Shown here: positions 7,999 to 18,426 of the stretch, piece after piece
Numbering within the stretch: position 1 is the stretch's first letter
Layout: every line of letters begins with the position of its first letter
Assembly (NCBI RefSeq): GCF_004343155.1
Contig: NZ_SMDC01000003.1
Location: 248,001-312,000, forward strand
Direction of reading: 5' to 3'
Source: Marichromatium gracile
Lineage (GTDB): Bacteria; Pseudomonadota; Gammaproteobacteria; Chromatiales; Chromatiaceae
DNA: 64,000 nucleotides
Program-made: the position numbers and the translations under genes
The notes under the pieces: model-generated
Database searches by the model: none
Seen by the model: only the letters and a program-made list of their open reading frames with translations
What the model was told of the DNA's origin: nothing

Positions 7999-10148
7999 GC
8001 CGGCGAGCACGACGTCCGGCGGCCGCGTCGCACGATGCGAGCACGCAGGCGGCCCTGGTCGATGCCTTCCGCAGTGGTGACCTGCCACGTGCCGAGACCC
8101 TGGCTCGACGTCTCACCGCGACCCGTCCGGGCGCGGCCTTCGGCTGGAAGGCGCTCGGTTCGGTGTTGCTCGCCGAGGGCCGTCCACGCGCGGCGCTGGA
8201 TGCGCTGGAGCGGGCGCTGGCGCTGGCCGGGGACGATCCCGAGTGTCGCAATACCCTGGGCCGCGCGCTGCTCGATCTGGGCGAGCCCGGGCGTGCCCTC
8301 GAGGTGCTCGAGCGCGCCCGAGCGCTGCGTCCGGCAGACCCCATGGTGCTCGGCAACCTCGGCGCCGCGCTGCAGACGCTGGGCCGGAGCGAGGCGGCGC
8401 TCGTGCCGCTGGCCCGCGCCGTGGCGCTGGCGCCCGATTCGGCGGCGGCGCTCAACAACCAGGCCGGTGCCTTGCTCGCGCTCGATCGCGCCGCTGCCGC
8501 GCGCCCCTTGCTGGAACGGGCGCTGGCGCTCGATCCCGGGCTGGTGCAGGCGCGCGCCAACTGGGTGCGCAGTGTCGAGATGCTGCGCCCCGACGCGCCG
8601 TCCCCGGCGTTGCGCGGCCTGTTGGTACGGGCGCTGGATGAGTGTTGGTGTATGCCGCAGCGGCTGCTCGTGCCCAGTTGTGCGCTGCTGCACGCCGAGC
8701 CGGTCATCGCCGCGGCGCTCGCGCGTGTCGCCGCGCACTGGCCGGGGGCGCCGACCCTGGCAGCGCTCGGCGGTGCTCCGGTGGTTGCGGCCCTGCTCGC
8801 CGACGCATTGCTGATGGCGTTGCTGCCACGGGTGATCCTCGGTGATGTCGGGCTCGAGCGGTTGCTGACCCTGTTGCGCCGGGCGTTGCTCGTCGAGGTT
8901 GAGCAGGGGCGACTCGACGCCGACGGCTTGGCGCTGCTGGTGGCGATCGCGCAGCAGTGCGAGCTTGCCGAGTTCGTCCACGACCAGGACGCCGAGGAGA
9001 CCGCGCGGGTCGCGACGCTGCGCGCTGAGCTCGCTGAGGCGCTGCGCTGGCGCGCGCCGATCGCCGCCGAGCGGGTGGCGGCGCTGGCCGCCTATCTGCC
9101 GCTCGGCTCCATCCCCTTCGCCGAGCGTCTGCTCGAGCGGGACTGGCCGGAGTCGCTGCAGCCCCTGCTCGAGCGTCAGCTCGTCGAGCCCCTGGCCGAA
9201 CGGCGTCAGCTCGAACACATCGAGCGCTGGGCGCTCACCGAGGACGTTGTGAGCCGGCGGGTGCGCGCGCAGTACGAGCGCAACCCCTATCCGCGCTGGC
9301 GGGTGAGCGAGCCGGTACTGACGCCGGCGCCCGACCTGCCGGCGCTGCTGCGCCAGCGGCTGCCCGGCGTCGAGCTGGGGGGCGTGACCTGTCCGGAGAC
9401 GCCCGAGGTGCTGGTCGCCGGCTGCGGCACCGGCGAGCACGCGATCGCCACGGCGCGGCGGTTGCGCGGGGCGCGGGTGCTGGCGATCGACCTGTCGCTA
9501 CGCAGTCTCTGCCATGCCCGCGCGCGCAGCGAGGCCCTCGGGGTCGCGGTGCGCTATGCCCAGGCCGACCTGCTGGCGCTCGCCGCGCTCGACGAGCGCT
9601 TCGACCTGATCGAGTCGGTGGGGGTGTTGCACCATCTCGACGATCCGCTCGCCGGTGTGCGGGTGCTCGTCGGGCGTCTGCGGCCCGGCGGGGTGATGCT
9701 GCTCGGGCTCTACAGCGAGCGGGCACGCGCGGCCGTGTATCGTGCGCGAGCGCTGGTGGATGCCGCCGGGATCGGTGACGACCCGGCGCGGATCCGTCGC
9801 GCCCGTCAGCGACTGATCGAGGCCGCCGACGAGGAGCGGGTGCTGCGTCCGCTGCTCGATTCGCCAGATTTCCACTCGATGAGCGGTTGTCGCGATCTGC
9901 TGTTCCACGTCCAGGAACACTGCTTCACGCCGTCTGGGCTTGCCGATCTGTTCAGTGATGCCGGACTGGAGCTGCTCGGGGTCGAGCTCGATCCGACCCG
10001 GCGCGCAGCCTATCGCGCGCGTTTCCCGGAGGATCCGACGGTGGCCGATCTGGCGCGGCTCGATACCTTCGAGCGCGATCATCCGCTGACCTTCACGGCG
10101 ATGTATCACTGCTGGGTCAGGCCGCGCGCCGGGGCGCGGCCGGGCTAG
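7995..10148 (+). CDS. TPR-repeat class I SAM-dependent methyltransferase
   Basis: The 717-residue product has an N-terminal run of tetratricopeptide repeats (about residues 15-185, each with the W/L-G-Y/A-A-L-A-P pattern), a helical middle, and a C-terminal Rossmann methyltransferase domain. The last begins at the family motif YERNPYPRW and has motif I VLVAGCGTGEH and the VGVLHHLDDP block. Such proteins methylate an unknown acceptor, perhaps a protein held by the TPRs. The ATG overlaps the preceding stop by four bases, implying translational coupling with the gamma-CA-like gene. It ends 12 bases from the convergent GGDEF/EAL gene. Confidence 0.8.
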   Translation: MSRRARRPAAASHDASTQAALVDAFRSGDLPRAETLARRLTATRPGAAFGWKALGSVLLAEGRPRAALDALERALALAGDDPECRNTLGRALLDLGEPGRALEVLERARALRPADPMVLGNLGAALQTLGRSEAALVPLARAVALAPDSAAALNNQAGALLALDRAAAARPLLERALALDPGLVQARANWVRSVEMLRPDAPSPALRGLLVRALDECWCMPQRLLVPSCALLHAEPVIAAALARVAAHWPGAPTLAALGGAPVVAALLADALLMALLPRVILGDVGLERLLTLLRRALLVEVEQGRLDADGLALLVAIAQQCELAEFVHDQDAEETARVATLRAELAEALRWRAPIAAERVAALAAYLPLGSIPFAERLLERDWPESLQPLLERQLVEPLAERRQLEHIERWALTEDVVSRRVRAQYERNPYPRWRVSEPVLTPAPDLPALLRQRLPGVELGGVTCPETPEVLVAGCGTGEHAIATARRLRGARVLAIDLSLRSLCHARARSEALGVAVRYAQADLLALAALDERFDLIESVGVLHHLDDPLAGVRVLVGRLRPGGVMLLGLYSERARAAVYRARALVDAAGIGDDPARIRRARQRLIEAADEERVLRPLLDSPDFHSMSGCRDLLFHVQEHCFTPSGLADLFSDAGLELLGVELDPTRRAAYRARFPEDPTVADLARLDTFERDHPLTFTAMYHCWVRPRAGARPG

Positions 10149-10160
10149 ACGGAGGGGCGA

Positions 10161-12908
10161 TCAGCTACCGCGCAGCTTGGGTGGACGGGGCGCGGGCTTT
10201 TGACTGATACGGTGCTCGAGCTGCTCGGGCGGAAGCGGCGGGGCGTAGAGTTCGCCCTGGGCGTGCGGACAGCCGATGGTGAGCAGCAGTTCGCGCTGAC
10301 CCTCGGTACGTACGCCATCGGCGAGCAGGCCGATCTCGAACGACTGGGCGAGGGCGATGACCGCGTGTACCACGTCGAGATCCTCCTGGGCCTCGGGCAG
10401 GTTCTCGATGAAGCCGCGATGGATGCTCAGGGTGCCCACCGGCAGCCGGCGCAACAGCGAGGGGGCGAGCCAGCCGGCGCCGACGTCACGCAGCGTCAGG
10501 TGGACGCCGAGCTGGTGCAGGGCGGCGAACAGCTCGACGATCTGATCGCTGTGCTTGAGCAGCAGCCCCTCGGTGAACTCCAGCTCGAGTTGATCGCCGT
10601 CGAGTCCGTGGGTGTCGAGCGCGCGCGCGATGGTGCTGGCCAGATCGAGTCGCAGCAGCAGCGGCTCGGAGACGTTCAGCGCCAGTCGTCCGACCGGCAG
10701 CCCCCGGCTGCGCCAGTGCTGGAACTGCTCGCAGGCGCGGTTCAGCGTCCAGTGACCGAGCTCGACCAGGAAGCCGCCGTCATCGGTCAGTGGCAGGAAG
10801 CGCTCGGGCGCGACCAGACCGAGTTGCGGCTGGTTCCAGCGCGCCATCGCCTCGATGCCGCACCATCGACCCGACTCGACGTCGACGCGCGGTTGGTAAT
10901 GGAGCTGGAAATCGCCGCGCTCGAGCCCCTCGCGCAGCTGGCCGATGAGCCGTTGGCGCTCCTCGGCGGCGGCATCGGTGTGGATCGCCAGACAGCGATA
11001 GGCGTTGCGTCCGCCCTGCTTGACCGCGCGCAGCGCCGACTCGGCCTTGGCGAGCAGCAGGTCGCGGTCGCGGCCGGTGCTGGGGTCGAAGGCGATGCCG
11101 ATGCTGGCGGTGACGAAGACCTCGTGCTCGCGGATGTGAAAGGGCGCGGCGAGACAGTTCTGCAGTCGCTGGGCGATCGATTCGGCCTCACGGATCCCGG
11201 GGATCTCCTCGAAGATCAGGCCGAACTGGTTGGCGCTGAGTCGGGCGAGGGTGTCGGCCGGGCGGATCTCGCTGCGCAGGCGCAGCGCCACCGAGCGCAG
11301 CAGCTCGTCGCCGATCTGCGGACCGAGATGGGTGTTGATGTTGGCGAAGCGGTCGAGGTCGATGAGGAAGAGCGCGAGCGGGATTTGCTTGCGCTGGCGC
11401 AGCTCGATGGCGTGCTCCAGGCGGGAGTTGAACAGCAGCCGGTTGGGCAGCTTGGTGAGCTGGTCGTAGTGGGCCAGGTACTCGGCGCGGCGGGGGGTGT
11501 TGAGGGTGGCGCTGTGCTCGGCGAAGACGCCGACATAGTTGAGCAGGTTGCCGCGGGCGTCGACGATGCGGTGGATGGCCAGGCGCTGGAGATAGATCTC
11601 GCCGTCCTTGCGGCGGTTCCAGACCTCGCCGATCCAGGAGCCGTGCTTGAGCAGGTGACGCCACATGCCGACGAAGAAGCTGCGCGGGTGCCAGTGCGAG
11701 TTGAGCAGGCTGGGATTGCGACCGAGGACCTCGGCCTCGGTGTAGCCGGTGATGCGGCTGAAGGCGGCGTTGACGGCGACGATGCCGCCCTCGGGGTCGG
11801 TGATCAGCACGCCCTCGGAGGTCGCGGCATAGACCGCGGCCGACTGCAGCAGACGGCGTTCGGCCTCGCGCACCAGGGTGACGTCGCGGACATTGATCAC
11901 CGCGCCGGCAAGCTGGTCGTCCTCGCCGCGGTGCGGACTGACCCGTATCTCGAGGTCGCGTGGTTCGCCGTCGGGGCCGGGGCGACGCAGGTCCTCGGCA
12001 TGTTCCTTGGCGTGTGCGAGACAGCGCTCCAGTGCCTGCTGCAGCGCGGCGCCGAGTGTCTGGTCGGAGATCACCCGACCAAGTGGCTGGTCGATGACCG
12101 CGTCGTAGTCACGATCGAGCGCGTTGAGGAAGGCGCGGTTGACGGCGCGGATGTGGTGCTCGGGATCGACGAAGGCGAGCCGCTCGGATGAGGCCGAGAG
12201 GATCTCGCTGTAGTGCGAGAGCGCCTGCTCGGCGCGGTAGCGCTCGGTGATGTCCATGACCACGCCGCAGATACGGGCGTCGCTCTCGGTGGCGCGCGGG
12301 TCGATGTGGCCGGTGCCCTCGATCCAGCACTCGCTGCCATCGGGGCGCTGCAGCCTGAAGCGCACCTGGATCGGTGCTTGGGACTCTCCAGCCTGCTCGA
12401 GGGCCTGTTCGACGCGCGGACGGTCGTCGGGGTGGATGAGCCCGAGCGCGTCCTCGAGCATCAGCGTCTCGGTCGGGGGCAGCCCCCAGATGTCGTACCA
12501 GGTACGGGTGACGCGGACCTGACCGGTCGCCACCTCGAGCTGCCAGTTGGCGACCCGGGCGAAGGCCTGGGCCTCTTCGGTCGGGTGCGCGGGCTGGCCT
12601 CCCCGTGTGGCGGTGATCATGACCAGCCAGCGCAGACCTTGATCCTGGCAGGGTGACAGTGTGAGCTGCGCCTCCAGCGCGCCGCCGCTCGTCAATAGTC
12701 TGGCCTGGATGTGTCTTGGTGGGGCCTCGGGGCTCAGCTCGGTGAACAGTTGTGGGTCGGGGTCGGCCAGCAGGGCATTGAACGCGGTGCCGGATAGCGC
12801 CCGATCGTCCCGCCCGAGCAGGTCGAGCAATGGACGGTTGACTTCGATGATGCGCAAGCCCTGATCCAGCAGGAGCGCCCCCATCGGGATGGCTGAGAGC
12901 AGAGACAT
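10161..12908 (-). CDS. PAS-GGDEF-EAL protein with decayed catalytic motifs
   Basis: The 915-residue cytosolic protein has about four PAS-like segments (roughly residues 1-100, 110-225, 230-345 and 350-465), a GGDEF domain (475-640) and an EAL domain (655-900). The GGDEF signature reads SANQF (558-562), so cyclase activity is unlikely, yet the product-binding RxxD site (Arg549-Asp552) is kept. In the EAL domain the motif is EAM (686-688), the DDFG motif is RDVG (807-810), the usual LKID is LSIH and AEGVE is ADGVR. Phosphodiesterase activity is therefore also doubtful. It may act as a c-di-GMP receptor or scaffold tied to a PAS signal. No strong ribosome binding site precedes the ATG; an internal ATG eight codons in is possible. 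Confidence 0.85.
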   Translation of the reverse strand: MSLLSAIPMGALLLDQGLRIIEVNRPLLDLLGRDDRALSGTAFNALLADPDPQLFTELSPEAPPRHIQARLLTSGGALEAQLTLSPCQDQGLRWLVMITATRGGQPAHPTEEAQAFARVANWQLEVATGQVRVTRTWYDIWGLPPTETLMLEDALGLIHPDDRPRVEQALEQAGESQAPIQVRFRLQRPDGSECWIEGTGHIDPRATESDARICGVVMDITERYRAEQALSHYSEILSASSERLAFVDPEHHIRAVNRAFLNALDRDYDAVIDQPLGRVISDQTLGAALQQALERCLAHAKEHAEDLRRPGPDGEPRDLEIRVSPHRGEDDQLAGAVINVRDVTLVREAERRLLQSAAVYAATSEGVLITDPEGGIVAVNAAFSRITGYTEAEVLGRNPSLLNSHWHPRSFFVGMWRHLLKHGSWIGEVWNRRKDGEIYLQRLAIHRIVDARGNLLNYVGVFAEHSATLNTPRRAEYLAHYDQLTKLPNRLLFNSRLEHAIELRQRKQIPLALFLIDLDRFANINTHLGPQIGDELLRSVALRLRSEIRPADTLARLSANQFGLIFEEIPGIREAESIAQRLQNCLAAPFHIREHEVFVTASIGIAFDPSTGRDRDLLLAKAESALRAVKQGGRNAYRCLAIHTDAAAEERQRLIGQLREGLERGDFQLHYQPRVDVESGRWCGIEAMARWNQPQLGLVAPERFLPLTDDGGFLVELGHWTLNRACEQFQHWRSRGLPVGRLALNVSEPLLLRLDLASTIARALDTHGLDGDQLELEFTEGLLLKHSDQIVELFAALHQLGVHLTLRDVGAGWLAPSLLRRLPVGTLSIHRGFIENLPEAQEDLDVVHAVIALAQSFEIGLLADGVRTEGQRELLLTIGCPHAQGELYAPPLPPEQLEHRISQKPAPRPPKLRGS

Positions 12909-13012
12909 TGAATTCGGTGTGCTGCCAAGGGGTGGGTACGAGGGAGCGGGCAGAGATACGCTAGCGTCCTGCCGCGTAAGTTTACGTTTCCGTAAGCTTG
13001 TTGTTAGCCGTC

Positions 13013-13018
13013 ATTATA
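13013..13018 (-). promoter_or_regulatory. Perfect -10 box upstream of the PAS-GGDEF-EAL gene
   Basis: On the minus strand these bases read TATAAT, about 105 bases upstream of the start codon in an otherwise empty 200-base gap. The -35 region at normal spacing is poor. A short inverted repeat TTACG/CGTAA (12982-12995) lies just downstream. Confidence 0.4.
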
Positions 13019-13108
13019 GGGGGGCGGCGCCGGGTTCGTGTACACCTGTCTGGCGTTTTCGCCAACCCGTTTTCGTTTCTCTGCTCGTCGTCAGGGCCTT
13101 GTCCCCCT

Positions 13109-13540
13109 TCACCAGCACTGCTCGATGCTGCCACCGGTGGCGCTCTTGGCACCGCTCTGGGTGATGGCGAGGTTGCCGCAGCTGTCGCTGTTCTGTCCGC
13201 CGCTGCTGGTCGGGGTCGCGGTCAGGGTGAAGGTGTCGCGGGTGGTGGTCAGGGCGATGGTGTAGTACTGGGTGGTGCCGTCCTGGGGGGCGCGCTTGAG
13301 GCTCGTCGGGAACAGGCCGGCGACGGCGGTCCCCGCCTTGTTCTGGTCATAGCGGTAGTTCTCGGTATAGAAGCGCTGCATCCACTGGGTACCTTCCAGC
13401 AGCACGGCACGCGCATCGGCACGCCGCGACTTGCGGACGCTGTCCTGATAGGAGGGATAGGCGATCGCGGCGAGGATGCCGACGATCGCCACCGCGATCA
13501 GCAGTTCGATCAGGGTGAAGCCCTTGGGTCTGGTGTGCAT
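13109..13540 (-). CDS. pilE: Type IV minor pilin PilE
   Basis: The 143-residue prepilin has a seven-residue leader ending in Gly before the N-methylated Phe ([26 protein letters not shown]), then a hydrophobic helix and a globular head with two C-terminal cysteines (SDSCGN...EQCW) that can form the D-region disulfide. It is the last gene of the minor pilin operon, as in Pseudomonas, where PilE links minor pilins to the shaft of the pilus. It follows pilY1 by 14 bases. Confidence 0.88.
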   Translation of the reverse strand: MHTRPKGFTLIELLIAVAIVGILAAIAYPSYQDSVRKSRRADARAVLLEGTQWMQRFYTENYRYDQNKAGTAVAGLFPTSLKRAPQDGTTQYYTIALTTTRDTFTLTATPTSSGGQNSDSCGNLAITQSGAKSATGGSIEQCW

Positions 13541-13554
13541 CGTCGTGCCCTCGA

Positions 13555-16500
13555 TTATCTGAGTTGACGCCAGGACTGACGACCGCCGAACAGATCGCCC
13601 TTCTCGCGGATCACCGCCACCGCACCGGTCGAGCCGCCGGCATGCTTGTACTCGACCTCGCCGGCGGAGATCACCGATGGGGTGTCGATGATCCCGACCT
13701 CGGAACGCCGTCCCGAGACCGGTAGCGTGGCAACGTTGGTGTCCGGGACATTGCCGGCGGCGACCTCGTCGAGCGTGTTGAAGTGACCGTCGCCGTTGAC
13801 GTCGAACACCGACTCGTCGAGGCGTCCGCCGGTCTCCAGGTCGAGCTCCATGATCCAGCTGGTGCCGCCGGCGTCGCAGGGCTGGTCGGAGGGGACCAGG
13901 GTGGTGAAGATGGCGCGCCCGTGACGCAGCAGCGGGACGCTGACCACGCGTTCGCCCTGGGCGACGTTATTCGGCGGGATCAGATCCATGTACCAGCCCT
14001 GGTCCGGGGTGTTGCTGGTCCAGTCCGGCAGGTTGTCGGAGATGACGCGCCAGGTGAGGCCATTGCTGGTCGGCTCGGTGAGGATGCTCTGCTCCAGCAG
14101 GTCGTCGCGGTCGAGGTCGGACTCGCCGTGGTCCCAGATGCCGTAGAGGGTCTGGCGGTCGAGGGTGGCGTTGTCACCGACCTCGTAGTACTGGCCGGTG
14201 CCGAACAGGATCAGGTAGCCGCCCTCGGGGTGGAGGGCGATCTCGGGCGGACTGGTGATGGGCTGGGCATTGCCCGAGGCGTCGCTGGCGCGAAACAGTG
14301 GCTCGGGATTATTGCCCTGCTTGAAGGCGACCGCCCCCCAGCTGTTGGCGTTGCCCGCCGAGAGGTCGAACTTCCACAGGTTGCCGCGCAGATCACCGGC
14401 ATAGGCGGTGGTGATGGTGCGCGCGTCGTCGCCGAGCAGCACCGGGCCGGCCAGACCGTTGGCGGTGGTGGCGTCACCGACCTCGGTGTCGATGCCGGCG
14501 ATGCGGCTGCCGTCTGCGACATCGATCAGCAGCAGCTTGGCGCTCGATCCGGTCTCGTAGCCGTTGCCGACCACCACCGCCCAGTCGTCGTTGGCCAGGC
14601 GGCCGATCGCCGGCTGGATGAACTGGTTGATCGGATAGCCGAGATCCCCGCCGGTGTACTCCCAGAGGATATTGGCTTCGGTGAAGGTGTCGGGGTTGGT
14701 GATGTCGAGCGCCATCAGGGTACGACCGCCGGCGCCGGTCGAGGTCACCAGGATGCGCTTCCAGCTGCCGTCGATGCAGACATCGGCGGCCTGTGGCGAA
14801 CCGTCCATCAGGTACTTGTGGGCATAGCCGGGGACGGAGAGGTCGGCGAGCTCGGGGAGCAGGCTGGAGGGGACCACCGCGAAGCGCTCGACCCCGGTGG
14901 CCGCCTCGAAGGCGTGCAGCATGCCGTCGTTGGCGCCGACATAGAGCATCTTGGTGCGGGCGTCGGCGGCGGTGCGGAAGGCGGTATAGGTATCGGTGTC
15001 GGCGGTGCCGCAGTCGACCTGTTGATAGCCGAAGTTCAGGGCGCCGACATAGAGCGGGTTGGAGTTGACGATGTCGCCGAGGATGGCGCCGCGCTCGCGC
15101 AGTCCGCCCGGGGTGGTGTTGCTCTCGTCGCTCTGATCGCCGCGGATCCAGTCGAGGACGGGTTCGGTGATGCCGTAGCCGGTGAGGGTGGTCTGCTGAT
15201 CGCCGCTCAGTGCGTTCCAGTTCAGCGAGACGCGCGCGCCGTCGATGATCGAGTAGAGCTTGCGGCTGCCGGCGCCGGGGATCTTGCCCGCCGTGTCGGT
15301 GTCCCACAGCGCCTCCTCCTCGATGTCGCCGTCCTGGTCGCTGTCGGGCAGGGAGCCATCGGCCTCGACCTCGTAGGCGAGCAGCCGTCCGCTCCAGTCG
15401 GTGGTGTCGAACTTGGCCTGGAAGATCAGGGTGTCGGTGTTGAGCCGCGTCGAGTTGGTGGCGATGGTTGCGGCGGTGGCCGACTCGGCGGCGGCGGCGA
15501 AGATGGTCTCCAGCGCCTCGGTGAGGCTGCTGGCGTCGGTGGCGAGATAGGCCTGGTTGGTGCCGCCGCTCAGGGCGATGGTGTCCAGCGTGGTCGGGTC
15601 GGTGCCATAGGGCAGGGCGAAGCCGACGACATAGGTCTTGACCCCGATGTCGAGCAAGGCCTCGGCGGCGGCGGCGGCCTCGCTGATGGCGGTGGCCGGA
15701 TCGCTGAGGTTGTTGCCGTCCTGGTCGGTCGAGGGCAGGCCGTCGCTGACCAGGATGACGAAGTCGCGCCCGCACGACTCGGGCAGCGGGTAGACGCTCG
15801 AGGTGTAGCCTTCGCCGCTGTCGCTCCAGCCGCCGGCGAAGTAGTCGCGGGCGGTGAGCAGGGTGCCCTCGATCGGGGTCAGGCCGGCGTTGCGGATACC
15901 GCTGCTGGTGCATGGAAAGGAGGCATTGGGGATGTTGCAGGCGAGCTTGCCCCTGAGGCTGGTGGCGTGGGCGCTGTCGAGGTCGTCGATGGCGACATGC
16001 AGATAGCCGCGTCCGGGCGAGCTGTTGGCGTACCAGGTGCGACCGACATAGGACCAGGCGAGACGCTTGCCGAAGCTCTCGATGCCCTGTGCCAGATCGC
16101 TGTCGGTGGGGCTGAGGGTGGAGCGGAAGAAGTAGTTGCTGTAACCGCTGCGCCAGTCGCTGTTGGAGTAGTCGGCCGCGATGCTGTTGCCGGTCTTGCT
16201 GCGATAGCAGGTGTAGACGTTGTTGCCGCCGCTCGGCAGTGTCGGGAAGCCCGCGCCCGAGCTGTAGCAGAAGGCGTTGCCCTGGTTGCTGCCGGCATAG
16301 AAGGGCAGGGCGACGTTGTAGTAGATGAAGTTGCCGGGGTCGGTCGGGTTGGCGATGCGAAAGCGCTTGGTGGTCGAGTCGCGGGGGCCGTCGAAGGTGT
16401 CGTCGTAGTTGCCCCAGTAGTAGCTGACGTCGTAGGGCGAGTTGTGCAGGTACCAAGCGCTGGTGCTCGACTGCTTGTAGGCCATCAGCCCCATGTTGAC

Positions 16501-16779
16501 CGCGTCGGTGTAGTTGGTGATCAGGTGACGGATGACGCCGCGCGCGATCTCCGACTTGCTGCTCGGGTCGTCGCTGCCGATCGCCGAGCCGTTGGCCTGT
16601 TCGTCCATGCTGTTGGAGTTGTCGAGCACGACGAGGATGTTGGCGTTGGCCGCCAGCGCCAGGAACAGCGGGTAGGAGGCGATCGCGGCCTGTGTCGCAC
16701 CCGGGGCGATGGTCAGGGCTGAGGCGAGCGTGAGGAGCGCGAGTCGCGGGGCGCGGATCGGGGGTGCGCGCATGGCCAT
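13555..16779 (-). CDS. pilY1: Type IV pilus tip adhesin PilY1
   Basis: The 1074-residue secreted protein has a signal peptide (cleavage after about residue 32), a von Willebrand A-like region with the MIDAS motif Asp53-x-Ser55-x-Ser57 (DNSNSMDE), calcium-loop-like acidic segments ([11 protein letters not shown] and, near the end, [13 protein letters not shown]), and the C-terminal beta-propeller domain conserved in PilY1/PilC (blocks such as [16 protein letters not shown]). PilY1 acts with the minor pilins at the pilus tip in assembly, adhesion and surface sensing. It lies eight bases after pilX. Confidence 0.92.
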   Translation of the reverse strand: MAMRAPPIRAPRLALLTLASALTIAPGATQAAIASYPLFLALAANANILVVLDNSNSMDEQANGSAIGSDDPSSKSEIARGVIRHLITNYTDAVNMGLMAYKQSSTSAWYLHNSPYDVSYYWGNYDDTFDGPRDSTTKRFRIANPTDPGNFIYYNVALPFYAGSNQGNAFCYSSGAGFPTLPSGGNNVYTCYRSKTGNSIAADYSNSDWRSGYSNYFFRSTLSPTDSDLAQGIESFGKRLAWSYVGRTWYANSSPGRGYLHVAIDDLDSAHATSLRGKLACNIPNASFPCTSSGIRNAGLTPIEGTLLTARDYFAGGWSDSGEGYTSSVYPLPESCGRDFVILVSDGLPSTDQDGNNLSDPATAISEAAAAAEALLDIGVKTYVVGFALPYGTDPTTLDTIALSGGTNQAYLATDASSLTEALETIFAAAAESATAATIATNSTRLNTDTLIFQAKFDTTDWSGRLLAYEVEADGSLPDSDQDGDIEEEALWDTDTAGKIPGAGSRKLYSIIDGARVSLNWNALSGDQQTTLTGYGITEPVLDWIRGDQSDESNTTPGGLRERGAILGDIVNSNPLYVGALNFGYQQVDCGTADTDTYTAFRTAADARTKMLYVGANDGMLHAFEAATGVERFAVVPSSLLPELADLSVPGYAHKYLMDGSPQAADVCIDGSWKRILVTSTGAGGRTLMALDITNPDTFTEANILWEYTGGDLGYPINQFIQPAIGRLANDDWAVVVGNGYETGSSAKLLLIDVADGSRIAGIDTEVGDATTANGLAGPVLLGDDARTITTAYAGDLRGNLWKFDLSAGNANSWGAVAFKQGNNPEPLFRASDASGNAQPITSPPEIALHPEGGYLILFGTGQYYEVGDNATLDRQTLYGIWDHGESDLDRDDLLEQSILTEPTSNGLTWRVISDNLPDWTSNTPDQGWYMDLIPPNNVAQGERVVSVPLLRHGRAIFTTLVPSDQPCDAGGTSWIMELDLETGGRLDESVFDVNGDGHFNTLDEVAAGNVPDTNVATLPVSGRRSEVGIIDTPSVISAGEVEYKHAGGSTGAVAVIREKGDLFGGRQSWRQLR

Positions 16780-16786
16780 GTCCTCC

Positions 16787-17335
16787 CTAGCGTTGATAGA
16801 CGGTCTGCAGGATCACCCGCGCATTGCTGGTGCCGCCGAGGCTGCGCGCGGTGACACGGTAGTAGCGGATGTCGGGGAGCGGCCCGAACTTGGTGCTGCT
16901 CGTCGGTGCCGGGGCGAGCTCCTCGATCACATAGCGCGCCGCCTCGGTGAGATCGGCGATGGCGGTGCAGGTCTGCGACGCGGCCGCGCCGCAGCCGCTC
17001 TCGCTGCCGTCCCAGCAGTAGCCGGAGACCCAGAACTGGCCGATCTCCTGGTTCGGCGAGACTGGCTGGATCAGCCCGGGCGTCGAGCCGTCGAAACCGG
17101 GCAGGGTCGCGGCCTGGAGGAAGACCTCGGCGTCGCGCAGACAGGCCTCGGCGCCCTGGAAGGCGAGGGTGCGCTGATGGCTGTTGCTGGCCATGGTCTC
17201 CTGCAGGCTGGTGACCTGCATCGCCGTCACCCCGGCCAGGGTCATCACCAGCAGGAAGATCAGCGAGACGATCAGGGCGACGCCGCGCTGGGTTCGCTGG
17301 GAGCTGGGTGCTCGACGGGGGGGGGTGATCGACAT
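16787..17335 (-). CDS. pilX: Type IV minor pilin PilX
   Basis: The 182-residue product has the PilX N-terminal pattern: a short basic leader followed by RGVALIVSLIFLLVMTLAGV and the QETMASNSHQRTLAFQGAEACLRDAE block. The head has cysteine pairs (YCWDGSESGCG, SQTCT). It belongs to the priming complex at the pilus tip with PilV, PilW and PilE. The start at 17335 gives MSITPPRR; codons 4-8 contain an uninterrupted run of nine C residues (G9 at 17317-17325 on the plus strand), where slippage would silence the gene. Confidence 0.88.
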   Translation of the reverse strand: MSITPPRRAPSSQRTQRGVALIVSLIFLLVMTLAGVTAMQVTSLQETMASNSHQRTLAFQGAEACLRDAEVFLQAATLPGFDGSTPGLIQPVSPNQEIGQFWVSGYCWDGSESGCGAAASQTCTAIADLTEAARYVIEELAPAPTSSTKFGPLPDIRYYRVTARSLGGTSNARVILQTVYQR

Positions 17336-17343
17336 GATGGTCC

Positions 17344-18426
17344 TCAGGGGAGCCGATTGCGCAGGCTCAGGGTGGTGGCGAAGCCTTGATAGAGTCGCCG
17401 GTCGGCGGCGGTGAAGCCGTCGCCGATGATGTTGGCGCGTCCGGTGTCGGCGCTGGGGAAGGCGACCCACTGCGGCTCGGTGTTGAGCTGGTCCTCGGGG
17501 CTGGCGAGGAGCAGCTGGAGACGCACGCTCAGCACCTGACCCCAGTCGGTGACCGCGCTGGCATCGACATAGTTGGCGTCGACCACGCGATCGCCGTCGG
17601 CGTCGATGCCATAGAAGAACTGCATGTCCTCGACCCCCTCGATCAGCTCGTCGGCCGCCACCGAGGTGGTCGCCGCGCTCACCTGGGAGCGGATGCGATA
17701 GAGCGAGCGTCCGCCCGAGCTGCCGACGCCGATGTAGAAGGCGGTGGGCACGAAGTCGACCATGCTGGAGTCGGGGCCGAAGGTGTAGGGGGTGCCGTTG
17801 GCGGTGCACACCACCGGTGAGCCGAGCCCCTTGGAGCAGTTGCCGGGGGTGGCGGTGCCGGTGTTGTGGACGATGGTGACGTTGCTGCTGTTGACGTTGG
17901 TGAGCTGGAGGATCGAGGTCTGGGTGGCGTCGCAGACCATGACGATGCTGCCGTCGTCGAGGTCGTGGGTGGTGTTGAGCTTGAACTCGGCCGCGGTCGG
18001 ATTGTGGGTGGCCACCGTGTAGCTGTCGCCGCCGCCGTGGATGAAGGTCGCCGCGTCGGTGCCCGCGACCCGATCGCCGGCGCTGGTGCCGATGGCCCGT
18101 CCGGGAAAGCTCTGGCTGCCGTCATAGCCCATCACCGAGCCGGCGCTGAAATCCAGCCACCAGGTGGTGCCCGCGCCATTGATGACGTTGGCGATCTCGT
18201 TGCGGATCGGGCAGCCGGTATAGCCGGCCATGCGGATCTCGTAGCCGAGCGTCTCGATCGCGAAGCGACCGTTCTCCTGGATGCGCGAGAGCGCCTCCTG
18301 GAAGCGGTAGACCTGACGGTTGGCGACGAGCAACTGGATCATGCCGCCGATCAGGAAGATTCCGATCAACATGCCGATCATCAGCTCGATCAGCGAGAGG
18401 CCGCGCTGTCGGGTGGGCGTGCTCAT
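17344..18426 (-). CDS. pilW: Type IV minor pilin PilW
   Basis: The 360-residue prepilin begins MSTPTRQRG and continues with the type IV signal GLSLIELMIGMLIGIFLIGGM. PilW is characteristically the largest of the minor pilins, and the long C-terminal head fits. It contains ENGRFAIETLGYEIRMAGY, a block found in PilW homologues. The start overlaps the pilV stop by four bases (ATGA), so translation is coupled. It functions in pilus priming and presentation of PilY1. Confidence 0.9.
   Translation of the reverse strand: MSTPTRQRGLSLIELMIGMLIGIFLIGGMIQLLVANRQVYRFQEALSRIQENGRFAIETLGYEIRMAGYTGCPIRNEIANVINGAGTTWWLDFSAGSVMGYDGSQSFPGRAIGTSAGDRVAGTDAATFIHGGGDSYTVATHNPTAAEFKLNTTHDLDDGSIVMVCDATQTSILQLTNVNSSNVTIVHNTGTATPGNCSKGLGSPVVCTANGTPYTFGPDSSMVDFVPTAFYIGVGSSGGRSLYRIRSQVSAATTSVAADELIEGVEDMQFFYGIDADGDRVVDANYVDASAVTDWGQVLSVRLQLLLASPEDQLNTEPQWVAFPSADTGRANIIGDGFTAADRRLYQGFATTLSLRNRLP

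Noticed and set aside
13783-16722. 979-residue open frame antisense to pilY1
   Set aside because: Gly/Val/Asp-biased shadow of pilY1, with no start signal or domain.
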